Assembly (NCBI GenBank): GCA_019748235.1
Contig: JAIEPU010000178.1
Location: forward strand, 1-45,918
DNA length: 45,918 nucleotides
Source: a bacterium
Lineage (GTDB): Bacteria > Planctomycetota > Planctomycetia > Kolteriales > Kolteriaceae
Direction: 5' to 3'
Shown: piece after piece, positions 7,781 through 16,973 of the stretch
Layout of the letters: the number at the start of each line of letters is the position of its first letter
Position numbering within the stretch: the stretch's first letter is position 1
Translations under genes and position numbers: made by a program
The notes under the pieces: model-generated
Databases searched by the model: none
Told to the model about the DNA's origin: nothing
What the model saw: the letters and a program-made list of their open reading frames with translations, nothing else

Positions 7781-8986
7781 ATGACCCGATTTCAACTCTT
7801 TGTTATCGCCGCCGCCCTATCTTTTTTGCACTTTCACTCCCGCGATGTTCAAGGTGCCGATGAGCCTCGATTCAAGGTCGAGCCGCAGGCGGTGATCGAA
7901 CATGACGATGGAGTCTTCCTTTGGTATCACCCGCGCGCGGCCGCAATACCAAGCGCCGATCCAGCCTCACCTCTGGCGGTCATGACTCTGCAAAAACATC
8001 TGCACGTGAGTGACTACTATTCCGGTCTTTTCTTCATGACCAGCCGCGATCTTGGAAAGACTTGGACCGGACCGACGGAGATTCCCTCGCTTGCCTGGCA
8101 GAAGTCGGCCGATGACTCAACGATTGCCGTCTGCGATGTCACACCGGGGTGGCACGAACCGACGAAACGGCTACTCGCGATCGGTGTCAAAGTTCTCTAC
8201 ACGCCAAAGGGGAAACAGATCGTCGTCACGCCACGATCTCATGAGGTGGCTTACGCCATTTACGATCCTGCGAAGAACGAATGGTCCGCTTGGCAGTTCG
8301 TGGAGCTGCCTCGAACGGAGGATAAGTATTTCCTCGCGGTGGCGGGGTGTTGTCAATGGCTGGTCGAAGCTGACGGACGTCTTCTCATCCCCATCTATCA
8401 CAAGGGACCCGCCGGCGAGGCTTATTCATCGACCGTCATTCGATGTTCGTTCGATGGACAAAAAATGAAATTAGTCGAAGAGGGAACACCTCTTTCACTT
8501 GATCAGGAACGCGGCGTCGATGAGCCGTCGCTCGCAAAAGTGGGAGATACTTTTTACCTCACATTGCGGAACGATCTTCGAGGCTATGTCACGACAAGTA
8601 AGGATGGCTTGCACTACGACCCGATCCGCCCCTGGACATTCGATGATGGCTCTGATCTGGGAAGTTACAACACGCAGGCTCACTGGCTGACGCACGGGGA
8701 CGACCTGTACCTTGTCTATACACGACGGGGCGCGAACAATGATCACATCATGCGGCATCGGGCACCCCTCTTTATCGCGGAAGTGGATAAGGCGAAACTC
8801 GTCATCAATCGTTCCACAGAGCAGGTCGCGATCCCCGAACGGGGAGGTGAGATGGGGAATTTCGGCGCATCAACGATAACCGCCAATGAGTCGTGGATCA
8901 CCGTGGGGGAGGGTGTCTGGAACGACGACGCTCGGCGTCGCGGCGCGAAAGGGGCTCTCTACATCAGCCGTGTGACGTTCCGATAG
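7781..8986 (+). CDS. Secreted sialidase-fold (BNR repeat) protein
   Basis: 401 residues with a cleavable signal peptide (about 1-25, ending HSRDVQGAD). The remainder reads as a six-bladed sialidase/neuraminidase-type propeller: a BNR/Asp-box 'SRDLGKTWTGP' near residues 88-98, 'CQWLVEADGRLLIPIYHKG', 'VDEPSLAKVGDTFYLTLRND' and 'TSKDGLHYDPIRPW'. Planctomycetes encode many such exo-alpha-sialidase-like proteins, most not tested on sialic acid; they may act on other sulfated or acidic sugars. It sits 22 bases behind the toroid/DUF4159 gene and is convergent with hisS. I cannot confirm the catalytic Arg triad, Tyr and Glu by eye, so activity and substrate stay open. Confidence 0.75.
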   Translation: MTRFQLFVIAAALSFLHFHSRDVQGADEPRFKVEPQAVIEHDDGVFLWYHPRAAAIPSADPASPLAVMTLQKHLHVSDYYSGLFFMTSRDLGKTWTGPTEIPSLAWQKSADDSTIAVCDVTPGWHEPTKRLLAIGVKVLYTPKGKQIVVTPRSHEVAYAIYDPAKNEWSAWQFVELPRTEDKYFLAVAGCCQWLVEADGRLLIPIYHKGPAGEAYSSTVIRCSFDGQKMKLVEEGTPLSLDQERGVDEPSLAKVGDTFYLTLRNDLRGYVTTSKDGLHYDPIRPWTFDDGSDLGSYNTQAHWLTHGDDLYLVYTRRGANNDHIMRHRAPLFIAEVDKAKLVINRSTEQVAIPERGGEMGNFGASTITANESWITVGEGVWNDDARRRGAKGALYISRVTFR

Positions 8987-9010
8987 TGTGCGTGTGATCA
9001 AGAGAGCGAA

Positions 9011-10288
9011 CTAAACCAAGTCAGTGATCGAAACTTCCCGCTCCTCGCGCGACTGCATATCGCGAATTTTGACTTGGCCACGCGTCCATTCCTCTCCTCC
9101 AACGAGAATCACGGACTTCACACCGGTCTCGCTTGCCTTCTTGAGCATCTTTGAGAGGTTTCCCGCCTTCGGGGAGTAATCGACTTTCTTTCCTCCCTTG
9201 CGGAATCGTTGAGTGAGTGACAACACGTCGGCAAGTCGCTCGTCACCCATTGGAATGAGGTAGTAGTCGAGCGGTGAATCCGAAGGAGGTGCGAGTTTGC
9301 GCTCATTCAACAATTCACCGAGCACGACATCTCCCATGCCGAAGCCGCATGCGGGCATCGCTTGGCCTCCCATCGTTTCCATGAGTTGATCATAGCGCCC
9401 ACCGCCGCAAACCGCGCGGAGTTCCCCCTTCCGATCAAAGATCTCGAATACCGGCCCGGTGTAATAGGCAAGCCCGCGAACAATTCCGATATCGAACTGG
9501 CAATAAGGACCTTTTTCCAGTGAGGCCAAGTGCGAGAAGAGTTCCTCGAGCTTGGCGATTTCTTTCGCGACTTGTTCGTCGCTTCGTCGCGAGGCGAATG
9601 ACCGGACATCGTCGATCGATTGTGAATTCATCAAATCAAGGATCTGCGTCAGCGTCTCTTGGGAGAGGCCGATCTGTGCGTAGAGCTTTTCCAGTTCCGG
9701 TTGCGCGACTTTCCCCTTCTTGTCCGTCACCCCGTAGACGCGCGCATGTTGATCCGGAGCGATACCGAGCGATGTGAGGAGGGCCGAGAGCAAGCTGCGC
9801 GAGTTGATCCTAAGCGCGACGTCGTCGGCCGTGAGCCCCAATCGTTCGAGCCCATCCACGGCGACACTCATCACCTCCGCGTCGGCGATCGGCCCATCGA
9901 CCCCTAAGAGATCGACATTCCATTGCCAGAATTCGCGGAGACGGCCGCGCTGGCCGCGCTCGTAACGGCACATGCGTCCGATCGTGTACCACTTGATGGG
10001 CCGTGGAAGCGATGCTTGCCTGTTCGCGATCATCCGCGCGAGGGAAGGTGTCATCTCGGGGCGGACGGCCAATTCTTGACTCCCCTTGGAGGCAAGGTTG
10101 AAGAGCTGTTCGACGATTTCGTTGCCGGACTTTCGCTTGTAGAGTTCAAGCGTTTCGAAAATGGGGCCGTCCCAAGGAAGAAAGCCGGCTGCTCGGCTAG
10201 CATCCACCCACGCCGCTTCGATCCACTCTCGGCGGCGCATCTCTTCTGGGTAAAAGTCGCGAGTGTACTTGGGAGCCGGGATCTTCAT
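9011..10288 (-). CDS. hisS: Histidyl-tRNA synthetase
   Basis: Charges tRNA-His with histidine in the cytoplasm; essential. The 425-residue class II synthetase shows the N-terminal 'APKYTRDFYPEEM', motif 1 region, 'LAVRPEMTPSLAR', motif 2 'CRYERGQRGRLREFWQWN', the histidine-binding 'RGLAYYTGPVFEIF' (HisA-type signature), motif 3 'CGFGMGDVVLGELL' and a C-terminal anticodon-binding domain with 'AGNLSKMLKKASETGVKSVILVG'. Length fits the family. I place the start at the ATG at 10288, where family similarity begins; a TTG at 10309 would add seven residues. It lies 36 bases after the stop of the YkgJ-like gene and is probably cotranscribed with it. Confidence 0.95.
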   Translation of the reverse strand: MKIPAPKYTRDFYPEEMRRREWIEAAWVDASRAAGFLPWDGPIFETLELYKRKSGNEIVEQLFNLASKGSQELAVRPEMTPSLARMIANRQASLPRPIKWYTIGRMCRYERGQRGRLREFWQWNVDLLGVDGPIADAEVMSVAVDGLERLGLTADDVALRINSRSLLSALLTSLGIAPDQHARVYGVTDKKGKVAQPELEKLYAQIGLSQETLTQILDLMNSQSIDDVRSFASRRSDEQVAKEIAKLEELFSHLASLEKGPYCQFDIGIVRGLAYYTGPVFEIFDRKGELRAVCGGGRYDQLMETMGGQAMPACGFGMGDVVLGELLNERKLAPPSDSPLDYYLIPMGDERLADVLSLTQRFRKGGKKVDYSPKAGNLSKMLKKASETGVKSVILVGGEEWTRGQVKIRDMQSREEREVSITDLV

Positions 10289-10324
10289 CCGCCGATTGCC
10301 GTCCGTCAAAAAACCAATGGTTGA

Positions 10325-10771
10325 TCAGGTAGTCAAGATAGGAAGTCCGCGGGGCGGGATCATATCTTCTCCCAGCGCGACCTCTGCATATTCCCAGACT
10401 TGATCGGGGGTCTCGAAGATCTTGTCGTAAACCCAGTCGTCATGGTACTCGCAATTATCGGTGTGATAGTCGCGACAGATTTGAGGTCGGGTGTGATAGA
10501 CGCCGCATCGGTTGTCGGGAAGCAAATGCCGGCACGGCGCGAGGATCATGATGTACCACTGATCGTCCTCGACGAACACGTTGATGTTGCCGGTCCCGTG
10601 CATGATGTACCATCGGAGATTGTCGAAATCCTCACGGGTTTCAGGCTCATCGATGGGGAGGGCGATGTACTTGCAGCATTTGCCTGAGCAGAATTCACAA
10701 AGATTCGCGTCTTTCGGCAATTCTTCCCGACGCGGCTTGCGCTTTTGTTGCGTTTGATTCACGGTCGACAT
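10325..10771 (-). CDS. YkgJ-family cysteine-cluster protein
   Basis: 148 residues with the spaced cysteines of the YkgJ/CxxCxxCC family (putative zinc- or iron-chelating domain): 'CEFCSGKCCKYIAL', 'APCRHLLPDNRCGVYHTRPQICRDY' and 'NCEYH'. The conserved pattern C-x2-C-x3-CC, then C-x7-C-x8-C, is complete, so metal binding is likely; the cellular role of the family is unknown. A GAGGAA site about seven bases before the ATG at 10771 fixes the start over a further upstream ATG at 10807. First gene of a short operon with hisS, divergent from the YdjY gene. Confidence 0.8.
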   Translation of the reverse strand: MSTVNQTQQKRKPRREELPKDANLCEFCSGKCCKYIALPIDEPETREDFDNLRWYIMHGTGNINVFVEDDQWYIMILAPCRHLLPDNRCGVYHTRPQICRDYHTDNCEYHDDWVYDKIFETPDQVWEYAEVALGEDMIPPRGLPILTT

Positions 10772-10859
10772 CGGATGTTCCTCATGGCCGGCGCTTCCAT
10801 TCCTCACGCTGAACGGAAGTTTGATTTACCTTATCACTCTTGCTGTCCAAATGCTCGCT

Positions 10860-10888
10860 TTGATGCAGAGGGAACGGAAGCTTAGATT
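10860..10888 (+). promoter_or_regulatory. Candidate sigma-70-type promoter for YdjY/GH172 operon
   Basis: TTGATG at 10860-10865 and TAGATT at 10883-10888 are separated by 17 bases, each matching four to five of six consensus positions. Transcription would start near 10895, leaving a leader of about 70 bases before the ATG at 10965. Planctomycete consensus promoters are poorly defined, so this is a pattern match only. Confidence 0.4.
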
Positions 10889-10964
10889 CACTCGCCAGAT
10901 GAATGAACATCGTGGATAATGACATTTACCATTGCCACAGGAGGTCTTCAAAGGCGTCTAACAC

Positions 10965-11708
10965 ATGTCCAATACAAAAGAGAATCTCGCAACACTGTTC
11001 GCCGCACTTTCGATGCTATGGTGCCTGAACGCCCTTCACTCCGAAGAGGGTCTCCCCACGCCATCGAAAGAGGCGAAGGACGGCATTGTTGAAATGACGC
11101 CGACGCTTCGGATGGACATGAAGAATAAACAAGTCGTCCTCGATGCGGAAATCGTTCTCACCCAGGGGCCTCTTGAACTTTTGCTTTGTCCCAAGCGAAC
11201 CAAAGAGCACGAAGCCATTCTCGCAGCCGACATCGCGCCCCGAAGTTTTCAGTTGGCCTTGCTCGGGGTGGGAGCTGAACCTGGCGCTCCCGCACTGTTC
11301 GAGCCGGAATACAAGCCTCCTCGCGGCCAGCCGATTGAGATCTTTGTGGAATGGGAAGAGATGGGTCAGAAGAAGAGGGCCAATGCCCGCGACTGGATTC
11401 GTCATCCCAAAGACGCCGGCGGGGCGGAACCGCTGAAGGCGGAGTTCGTCTTCGCCGGTAGCCGTTTCATTCGCATCCCTGGCGAAGAGCGGGCGCGATG
11501 GTTGGGGGATGACGGAGACGTCGTTTGCGTGTCGAACTTTCCAGGTTCGATCATCGACGTCGACATAAAAAGCACCAATGCCAATGAAGGGCTTCTCTTC
11601 GAAGCTTGGACAGAGCGAATCCCACCGAAAGGAACGAAAGTCAAAGTCTTCTTCGTTCCCACAAAGGAAATGGAAAAGAAGACGGAGAAGGAACCGAAAG
11701 CCTCATGA
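10965..11708 (+). CDS. YdjY domain protein, probably exported
   Basis: 247 residues with an N-terminal hydrophobic stretch (about residues 8-24, ending near LHSEEG) that looks like a signal peptide. The body matches planctomycete YdjY-type proteins: 'MDMKNKQVVLDAEIVLTQGPLELLLCPKRTKEHEAIL', later 'DWIRHPKDAGGAEPLKAEFVFAGSRF' and 'WLGDDGDVVCVSNFPGSIIDV'. No catalytic motif is known for this family and no function can be given. The last bases overlap the next gene's ATG (ATGA at 11705-11708), so the two are translationally coupled. An AGGAGG at 10939-10944 is about 20 bases from the ATG, too far for a normal site; the nearer AAAGG (about 10 bases) may serve. Confidence 0.7.
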   Translation: MSNTKENLATLFAALSMLWCLNALHSEEGLPTPSKEAKDGIVEMTPTLRMDMKNKQVVLDAEIVLTQGPLELLLCPKRTKEHEAILAADIAPRSFQLALLGVGAEPGAPALFEPEYKPPRGQPIEIFVEWEEMGQKKRANARDWIRHPKDAGGAEPLKAEFVFAGSRFIRIPGEERARWLGDDGDVVCVSNFPGSIIDVDIKSTNANEGLLFEAWTERIPPKGTKVKVFFVPTKEMEKKTEKEPKAS

Positions 11709-13189
11709 AGTTCTCCCGACTCATTCTCGTCGCGACGATAATACTTTTTACGCCAGCCTTCATTCATGGTCAGTCTGTCGATCTGTTGGGGGAATTGACT
11801 CGGCCGATTCCGGGGAAGAGTCACCGGGCAAGTAGCTCGAATCCGGATTTAGCGAAGAACGGCGATGCGGTCACCGTTAAAGAAGGAGAGACGTTCGTCC
11901 TCGCGGATTTGGCCGGACCGGGTGTCATCAATCATTTGTGGTGTACCATCGGATCGAAAGATCCGTTCGCGGGGAGGTCGCTGGTCTTAAGGATCTATTG
12001 GGATGGCGAGTCGAAACCGAGCGTAGTTGCTCCGCTCGGCGATTTCTTCGGAGTCGGCCACGGGGCTTGGGCATCATTTCAATCGCTTCCCGTAGCGACG
12101 TCGTCGTTCGGACGTTCCAGGAATTGCTTCTGGCGCATGCCATTTCGTAAGTCCGCCAAGATCACGATCAGCAATGATTCGAAAGGGTATGGCGGAACGA
12201 CGTTCTACTATTACGTCGATTGGCGATCGGTGCCGTCCCTTCCCGAAGACTCCCTCTACTTTCACGCACACTACCGGCAGGCGTTTCCCGCGCCTCCGGG
12301 AGACTACACGATCGTCGATACAAAAGGACGCGGGCACTATGTTGGCACGGTTTACAACGTGCAGCACACCAAGCTTGGGTGGTTCGGAGAAGGGGATGAT
12401 CGATTCACGATCGACGGAGAAGAGACTCCCTCGATTCGTGGTACCGGGACAGAGGACTACTTTGGAGATGCGTGGGGTTTCCGCGAGTTCGCGGCCCCGA
12501 TGAATGGTGTCTCGCTGTGGGAAGGTTACTTTCCCGGAGACCGTGCGACCGCGTATCGTTGGCATCTGACCGATCCCATTAGCTTCGACCAATCACTCCG
12601 TCTGACGATCGAGCACCGAGGGAGTCTCTTCACCGATCAGGGGGTGCAGAAGGCCTCGTTTGACGAACGTCCTGACTGGCTAAGTTCCGTCGCGTTCTGG
12701 TATCAGACTCCCCCCGCGACATTTGATGAAGCTCTTCCGCCTGCGGAGAAAAGGATCGCGCCGTATCGCGTGATTCCGATCAAGGAGATGGCGATCAAAG
12801 CCAAGCCGGCCATTGTGCTCATGAAACAAGATACCGGCTTGACGTACATTCCACGCAAGCCCGATGCAACATTGTCGATGGAGTTCGAAGTCCCCGAGGA
12901 TGGCCGCTATGTCGTGAGCGGAATCATATTTCGTGGAATGCTGGTCTCGATGTATCAGGCGTATCTTGATGACAAGCCTCTCGGGCCGGTGCTCGACTTG
13001 TATATGACAGGGTTCGATCCGACTTGGATCAACTTCGATCAACACGACTTGAAAGCGGGAAAGCACACGATTCGCTTCGAAGGGCGGGGAAATTCACCGA
13101 ACGCACGGAGTCAAACCCCTCCTTTGTTCGCGATTGCGATCAATTCGATCATCCTTCTTCGGCTCGAAGACTTGGCCGGGTACAAGTAA
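11705..13189 (+). CDS. DUF2961 protein (glycoside hydrolase family GH172)
   Basis: 494 residues with a signal peptide (about 1-22, 'LILVATIILFTPAFIHG'). DUF2961 is the GH172 family, whose characterised members act on fructofuranosides and arabinofuranosides (difructose dianhydride I enzyme, exo-arabinofuranosidases). Visible signatures: 'GPGVINHLWCTI' (near residue 80), 'YYVDWRSVPSLPEDSLYFHAHYRQ', the acidic 'RGTGTEDYFGDAWGF' around residue 245 carrying a probable catalytic Glu, and 'YRWHLTDPISF'. A C-terminal beta-sandwich ('YQAYLDDKPLGPVLDLY...HTIRFEGRG') fits the family's second jelly roll. The start is the ATG overlapping the YdjY stop. The enzyme probably acts in the periplasm on a pentofuranose- or fructofuranose-containing glycan; substrate not determinable. 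Confidence 0.85.
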   Translation: MKFSRLILVATIILFTPAFIHGQSVDLLGELTRPIPGKSHRASSSNPDLAKNGDAVTVKEGETFVLADLAGPGVINHLWCTIGSKDPFAGRSLVLRIYWDGESKPSVVAPLGDFFGVGHGAWASFQSLPVATSSFGRSRNCFWRMPFRKSAKITISNDSKGYGGTTFYYYVDWRSVPSLPEDSLYFHAHYRQAFPAPPGDYTIVDTKGRGHYVGTVYNVQHTKLGWFGEGDDRFTIDGEETPSIRGTGTEDYFGDAWGFREFAAPMNGVSLWEGYFPGDRATAYRWHLTDPISFDQSLRLTIEHRGSLFTDQGVQKASFDERPDWLSSVAFWYQTPPATFDEALPPAEKRIAPYRVIPIKEMAIKAKPAIVLMKQDTGLTYIPRKPDATLSMEFEVPEDGRYVVSGIIFRGMLVSMYQAYLDDKPLGPVLDLYMTGFDPTWINFDQHDLKAGKHTIRFEGRGNSPNARSQTPPLFAIAINSIILLRLEDLAGYK

Positions 13190-13331
13190 TGCCGGCTCGC
13201 GAAACCCACCGGACAATCTCGCTTATCTCTTGCGTTTGCCGGTCCCCTGAGAGAAGGTACGAGGGTGCCTTTTCATGAGGAGATTCCCACCTCCTCGAGT
13301 GACATCGTTTCCGTCAGCGTCGAGGTCTTTC

Positions 13332-16300
13332 ATGCGTCCATCTGTCAGCACGCGGTTCTTTTCTCCCTGTCTCACGATGTTGCTCCTCGTCAGCACGCTG
13401 AACGGAGAAGAATCGAAGCGTGGTCTGGATGCGATCAAGATTGCCGACGGTTTCATCGTTGAGCAAGTGGCCGGCCCACCTGTCACCGAGCGCCCGCTAA
13501 TGGGAAGCTTCGATGAGAAAGGCCGCCTTTACCTCGCCGAGAGCGCGGGGCTGAACCTCGATGCCGCGGCCCTCATGAAGCAAACGCCGAACTTCATTCG
13601 CCGGCTCGAAGACTCAGACGGTGACGGCACCTTCGACAAAAGCACGGTGTTCGCGGACAAGATGACATTTCCGATGGGCGCTCTTTGGCATCGGGGCGCG
13701 GTTTATAGCGCGAGCCCACCTTACATCTGGAAACTCGTCGATTCAAATGACGACGGCGTGGCAGACACACGCGACGTTTTCGTCGGGAAGTTTGGCTTTA
13801 TTGGCAATGCGGCGGATATTCACGGCTGTTTCCTTGCCCCGAATGGACGAATCACCTGGTGCGACGGCCGACATGGTCATGAATTCGTTGACGAGAATGG
13901 CCAAGTGCAGAGTAAGGGGAAAGCGGCTCGACTCTTCTCCTGTTGGCTCGATGGAAGCGATGTTTTTTCCCACTGTGGCGGTGGGATGGATAACCCGGTC
14001 GAAGTTGATTTCACGCCGGAAGGCGAGATGCTCGGCGTTGTCAATCTCTTCTATCCGAAGCGAGGCGACTGCTTGGTGCATTGGCTTCACGGCGGCGCTT
14101 ATCCGAGGCAGGACCAACCCCTTCAAATCGCGGAATTCAAGCGGACAGGTGATTTGCTAGGTCCCGTGCTTGATTTCGGGCACGTCGCTGTTTCCGGGAC
14201 GCTCCGCTATCGCGGAAAGCAATTGGGAGACGACGCCACAGGGAATTGGTTCGTCTGCGAATTCAACACGCACAAACTCGTTCGGGTGAAGTTGACGCGA
14301 GCAGGCTCGAGTTACTCCGCATCGGTCGAGGAGTTCCTCACGTCGAGTGATCCCGACTTTCATCCGACCGACGTGATCGAAGATGCGGACGGGTCGCTTC
14401 TCGTCATCGATACGGGTGGTTGGTTCCGCAACGGCTGCCCGACATCGCAAATCGCTAAGCCCGAGATCACCGGCGCAATCTATCGGATACGTCGCAAGGA
14501 CACCAGTCCCATCGGGCCTCACCAATCGGTTGGGGAACGTGTTGTCAGCGTCATTCTTCATGACGGGGTCAAACATGACTCGAAGATGGGCGATTGGCGT
14601 GGCTTGAAACTGAAGTGGGAAGAGGCAAGTGATCACGAACTGCTGGGACGTCTCTACGATCCGCGGCCGGCTGTCAAGGAGCGAGCGATTGATACGTTGG
14701 CGCAACGTGCGGAGAAGGATGTCGACACGCGGCGTCTGCTGACAAGGGCGATCACTAGCAATAACAACCCAGACATTCGCTTGGCGGCTCTTTGGGCGAA
14801 TGCTAGAACACGTCGAGCGGTTCCTGTTGACGCGCTCGACGATAAGGACGCTCGTATCAGACAGGCAGCGGCGGTAGCGCTGCAGTTCACTCCCGATCCT
14901 CTCGCGATACCCAAGCTTTCGGTTCGTTTATCCAGCGATGAATCCCCCGCAGTCAGGCGAGAGGCGGCCGTTGCGCTTGGCCGAATGAAGGCGAAAGAAG
15001 CGGTTCCGGAGTTACTGGACGCGCTTCGCTTGGCATCGTCTGATCGTTCGCTTGAGCATGCCCTCATCTTTGCCTTGATTGAAATCGACGATCGTGAGGG
15101 AACGCTTGCAGGACTGGCCGTAGACAATTCGCAGGTTCGGCGAGCATCGCTCATCGCGCTCGATCAGATGAATTCAGGTGCCCTTACCCGTGACATCGTC
15201 GTGCCGCTCCTCGACACGGAAGATGCCACGCTGCAGCAAGCAGCGATCGACATCATTTCGAAGCACCAAGGATGGGGGACGGAAGTGCTCGGGCTGCTGC
15301 GTGGGTGGCTGACTGACGCGACCGTCGATCCAGCACGCGCGTCGATGATCCGCGGTTCACTCCTTGCATTCAAAAACGACGCCAAAGTTCAGGAATTCGT
15401 CGGTTCGATGCTTAGCGATGCCTCACTTCGAGGCGGGAGTCAGCAACTTTTGTTGGAAGTGGTCGCCCGATCTAACCTTCAGCCCCTCCCCTCAGATTGG
15501 GTCAACGGAGTGACCCGCTTACTGTCTTCGAGCGATGTCGCTGTCCTCGGAACGGCGATTGACGCGGCCTCCGTGTCGCCCGCTTCGTTCGAGCCGGCCC
15601 TCCGTGCCATCAGTAAGAACGGCTCTCTCGGAGGTACGACTCGCACGGCGGCGGCGGAGGTCTTGGCAAAGGGGGGCTTGACGCTGGAAGAGCCGGAATG
15701 GAAGCTGGTCGTGGCAAAGCTCGATCCGTCCGCTCCCGCGCTCGAGCGAATGTCTGCCGCCGAGGCAATCGGACTAGCCAAACTAGAGGAAAAGCAGCGA
15801 ACCGACTTGGTGAAATACATCAGCATGGCGGGACCGGTGGAGTTGCCTCCTCTTGCCCGTGCATTCGAGCGGGCTCCGTTCGATGAGAAGTGTGGGCTCG
15901 CGGTCGTGGAGGCGATTGGAAAATCTCCCGGCCAGGCGAGTCTTTCGCCGTCACGCCTGATCGAGATTTTTTCTTCTTACCCAAAACCGGTTCAACAGGC
16001 AGTGAAGGGTCTGACCGACAAGCTCCTGGCGGAGCGTGGGGAGCAGACGGCGAAGATCGATAAGCTCGTTGAGCGAATCTCCTCGGCTGATGCAGGACGA
16101 GGTAAGGACGTATTCGCGGGAGCGAAAGCTTCATGCGCGGCTTGTCATGCGATCGGGGGGCAGGGAGGAAAGATCGGCCCTGATCTCTCCAAGATTGGAG
16201 CAAGCCGACAGCCTCGTGACCTCTTGGAATCGGTCTACTTTCCCAGTCTCAGCTTCGCCCGTGGCTTCGAGAGTTACAACGTGGTGACGGCGAGTGGAAA

Positions 16301-16502
16301 GGTCTACAGCGGGATCATCGCGCGTGAGTCGACCGACGCGATTTGGCTGAGAACTGCGGATCGCTCCGAAGTCCGAATCGGGCGAGATGAGATCGACGAT
16401 TTGTCTCCGAGCCAACGATCCGTGATGCCCGAAGGTCTCGACAAAGTTCTCACGGAAGATGAATTGGCCGAACTCGTCGCCTACTTGATGACACTTAAAT
16501 AA
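13332..16502 (+). CDS. PVC-type heme-binding CxxCH dehydrogenase with HEAT repeats
   Basis: 1056 residues, exported (signal peptide about 1-28). Domains in order: a membrane-bound dehydrogenase/NHL-like beta-propeller (about 35-410; 'GSFDEKGRLYLAES', 'LEDSDGDGTFDKSTVFADKMTFPMG', 'MDNPVEVDFTPEGEM', 'FHPTDVIEDADGSLLVIDTGGWF'), a long run of HEAT-like helical repeats (about 440-900), and a C-terminal cytochrome c domain with the heme motif CAACH at residues 935-939 and 'GGKIGPDLSKIG' after it. This is the standard planctomycete architecture (TIGR02604 plus TIGR02603), thought to oxidise sugars or alcohols and pass electrons to the heme; the true substrates are unknown. ATG at 13332 chosen because GAGGT precedes it and the signal peptide begins there. 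A GAGGAG/CTCCTC hairpin (13277-13296) lies 36 bases upstream. Confidence 0.88.
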   Translation: MRPSVSTRFFSPCLTMLLLVSTLNGEESKRGLDAIKIADGFIVEQVAGPPVTERPLMGSFDEKGRLYLAESAGLNLDAAALMKQTPNFIRRLEDSDGDGTFDKSTVFADKMTFPMGALWHRGAVYSASPPYIWKLVDSNDDGVADTRDVFVGKFGFIGNAADIHGCFLAPNGRITWCDGRHGHEFVDENGQVQSKGKAARLFSCWLDGSDVFSHCGGGMDNPVEVDFTPEGEMLGVVNLFYPKRGDCLVHWLHGGAYPRQDQPLQIAEFKRTGDLLGPVLDFGHVAVSGTLRYRGKQLGDDATGNWFVCEFNTHKLVRVKLTRAGSSYSASVEEFLTSSDPDFHPTDVIEDADGSLLVIDTGGWFRNGCPTSQIAKPEITGAIYRIRRKDTSPIGPHQSVGERVVSVILHDGVKHDSKMGDWRGLKLKWEEASDHELLGRLYDPRPAVKERAIDTLAQRAEKDVDTRRLLTRAITSNNNPDIRLAALWANARTRRAVPVDALDDKDARIRQAAAVALQFTPDPLAIPKLSVRLSSDESPAVRREAAVALGRMKAKEAVPELLDALRLASSDRSLEHALIFALIEIDDREGTLAGLAVDNSQVRRASLIALDQMNSGALTRDIVVPLLDTEDATLQQAAIDIISKHQGWGTEVLGLLRGWLTDATVDPARASMIRGSLLAFKNDAKVQEFVGSMLSDASLRGGSQQLLLEVVARSNLQPLPSDWVNGVTRLLSSSDVAVLGTAIDAASVSPASFEPALRAISKNGSLGGTTRTAAAEVLAKGGLTLEEPEWKLVVAKLDPSAPALERMSAAEAIGLAKLEEKQRTDLVKYISMAGPVELPPLARAFERAPFDEKCGLAVVEAIGKSPGQASLSPSRLIEIFSSYPKPVQQAVKGLTDKLLAERGEQTAKIDKLVERISSADAGRGKDVFAGAKASCAACHAIGGQGGKIGPDLSKIGASRQPRDLLESVYFPSLSFARGFESYNVVTASGKVYSGIIARESTDAIWLRTADRSEVRIGRDEIDDLSPSQRSVMPEGLDKVLTEDELAELVAYLMTLK

Positions 16503-16530
16503 CTACGTCGCGAATCGTTGAACCACTTGC

Positions 16531-16920
16531 CTACTTGGGGCTCTGAGCTGCTGCCATCAAGTTGGCACGGTCGAAGTAGACCTCATTGCGCGTGATCAGA
16601 TCGTTATCGATTTCGACGATGTCGAGACCATGCTCCTCGACGGTCCTGTCGCCAACGGGAATCGTCGCCTTCCACTTGAGGGTGAAACCCTTCGAGGTGG
16701 GAATGAGTTCCACCGCTCTCCATACCCAATTGGGATTCACCGCCAGCAGCTTGCGAAAATAGGGGAGCATCTCGCCATGGCCGCGAAGACCTTGCGGCCG
16801 CGCGGGGTCTTGGTAATAAGCATCCTCCGCATAGTAAGTCATCAGCTTTTCCGGCTGATTTCCGGTCCAGCTTGCCAGCCACTCATCAATAAAGGTCTTG
16901 CGGTTTTCCGAGCCGAGCAT
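16531..16920 (-). CDS. SnoaL-like / NTF2-fold protein
   Basis: 129 residues. The pattern 'FIDEWLASWTGNQPEKLMTYYAEDAYYQDPARPQGLRGHGEMLPYFRKLL' followed by 'WKATIPVGDRTVEEHGLDIVEIDNDLITRNEVYFD' is typical of the SnoaL-like cone-shaped fold (polyketide cyclase-related, nuclear transport factor 2 superfamily). Such proteins bind small hydrophobic ligands or act as isomerases; no specific role can be stated. GGAG five bases before the ATG at 16920 decides the start over a longer frame beginning at 17022 that would overlap the gene upstream. It is 53 bases behind the S16-linked frame and may be cotranscribed. Confidence 0.78.
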   Translation of the reverse strand: MLGSENRKTFIDEWLASWTGNQPEKLMTYYAEDAYYQDPARPQGLRGHGEMLPYFRKLLAVNPNWVWRAVELIPTSKGFTLKWKATIPVGDRTVEEHGLDIVEIDNDLITRNEVYFDRANLMAAAQSPK

Positions 16921-16973
16921 AACAACTCCGATCTGCTGATACGATCGACGGACGGTGAAAATGAGGTGATGAT

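Noticed and set aside
13277-13296. GAGGAG/CTCCTC hairpin before the heme dehydrogenase gene as an SD-masking switch
   Set aside because: The real start at 13332 is too far away for this GAGGAG to be its ribosome site.
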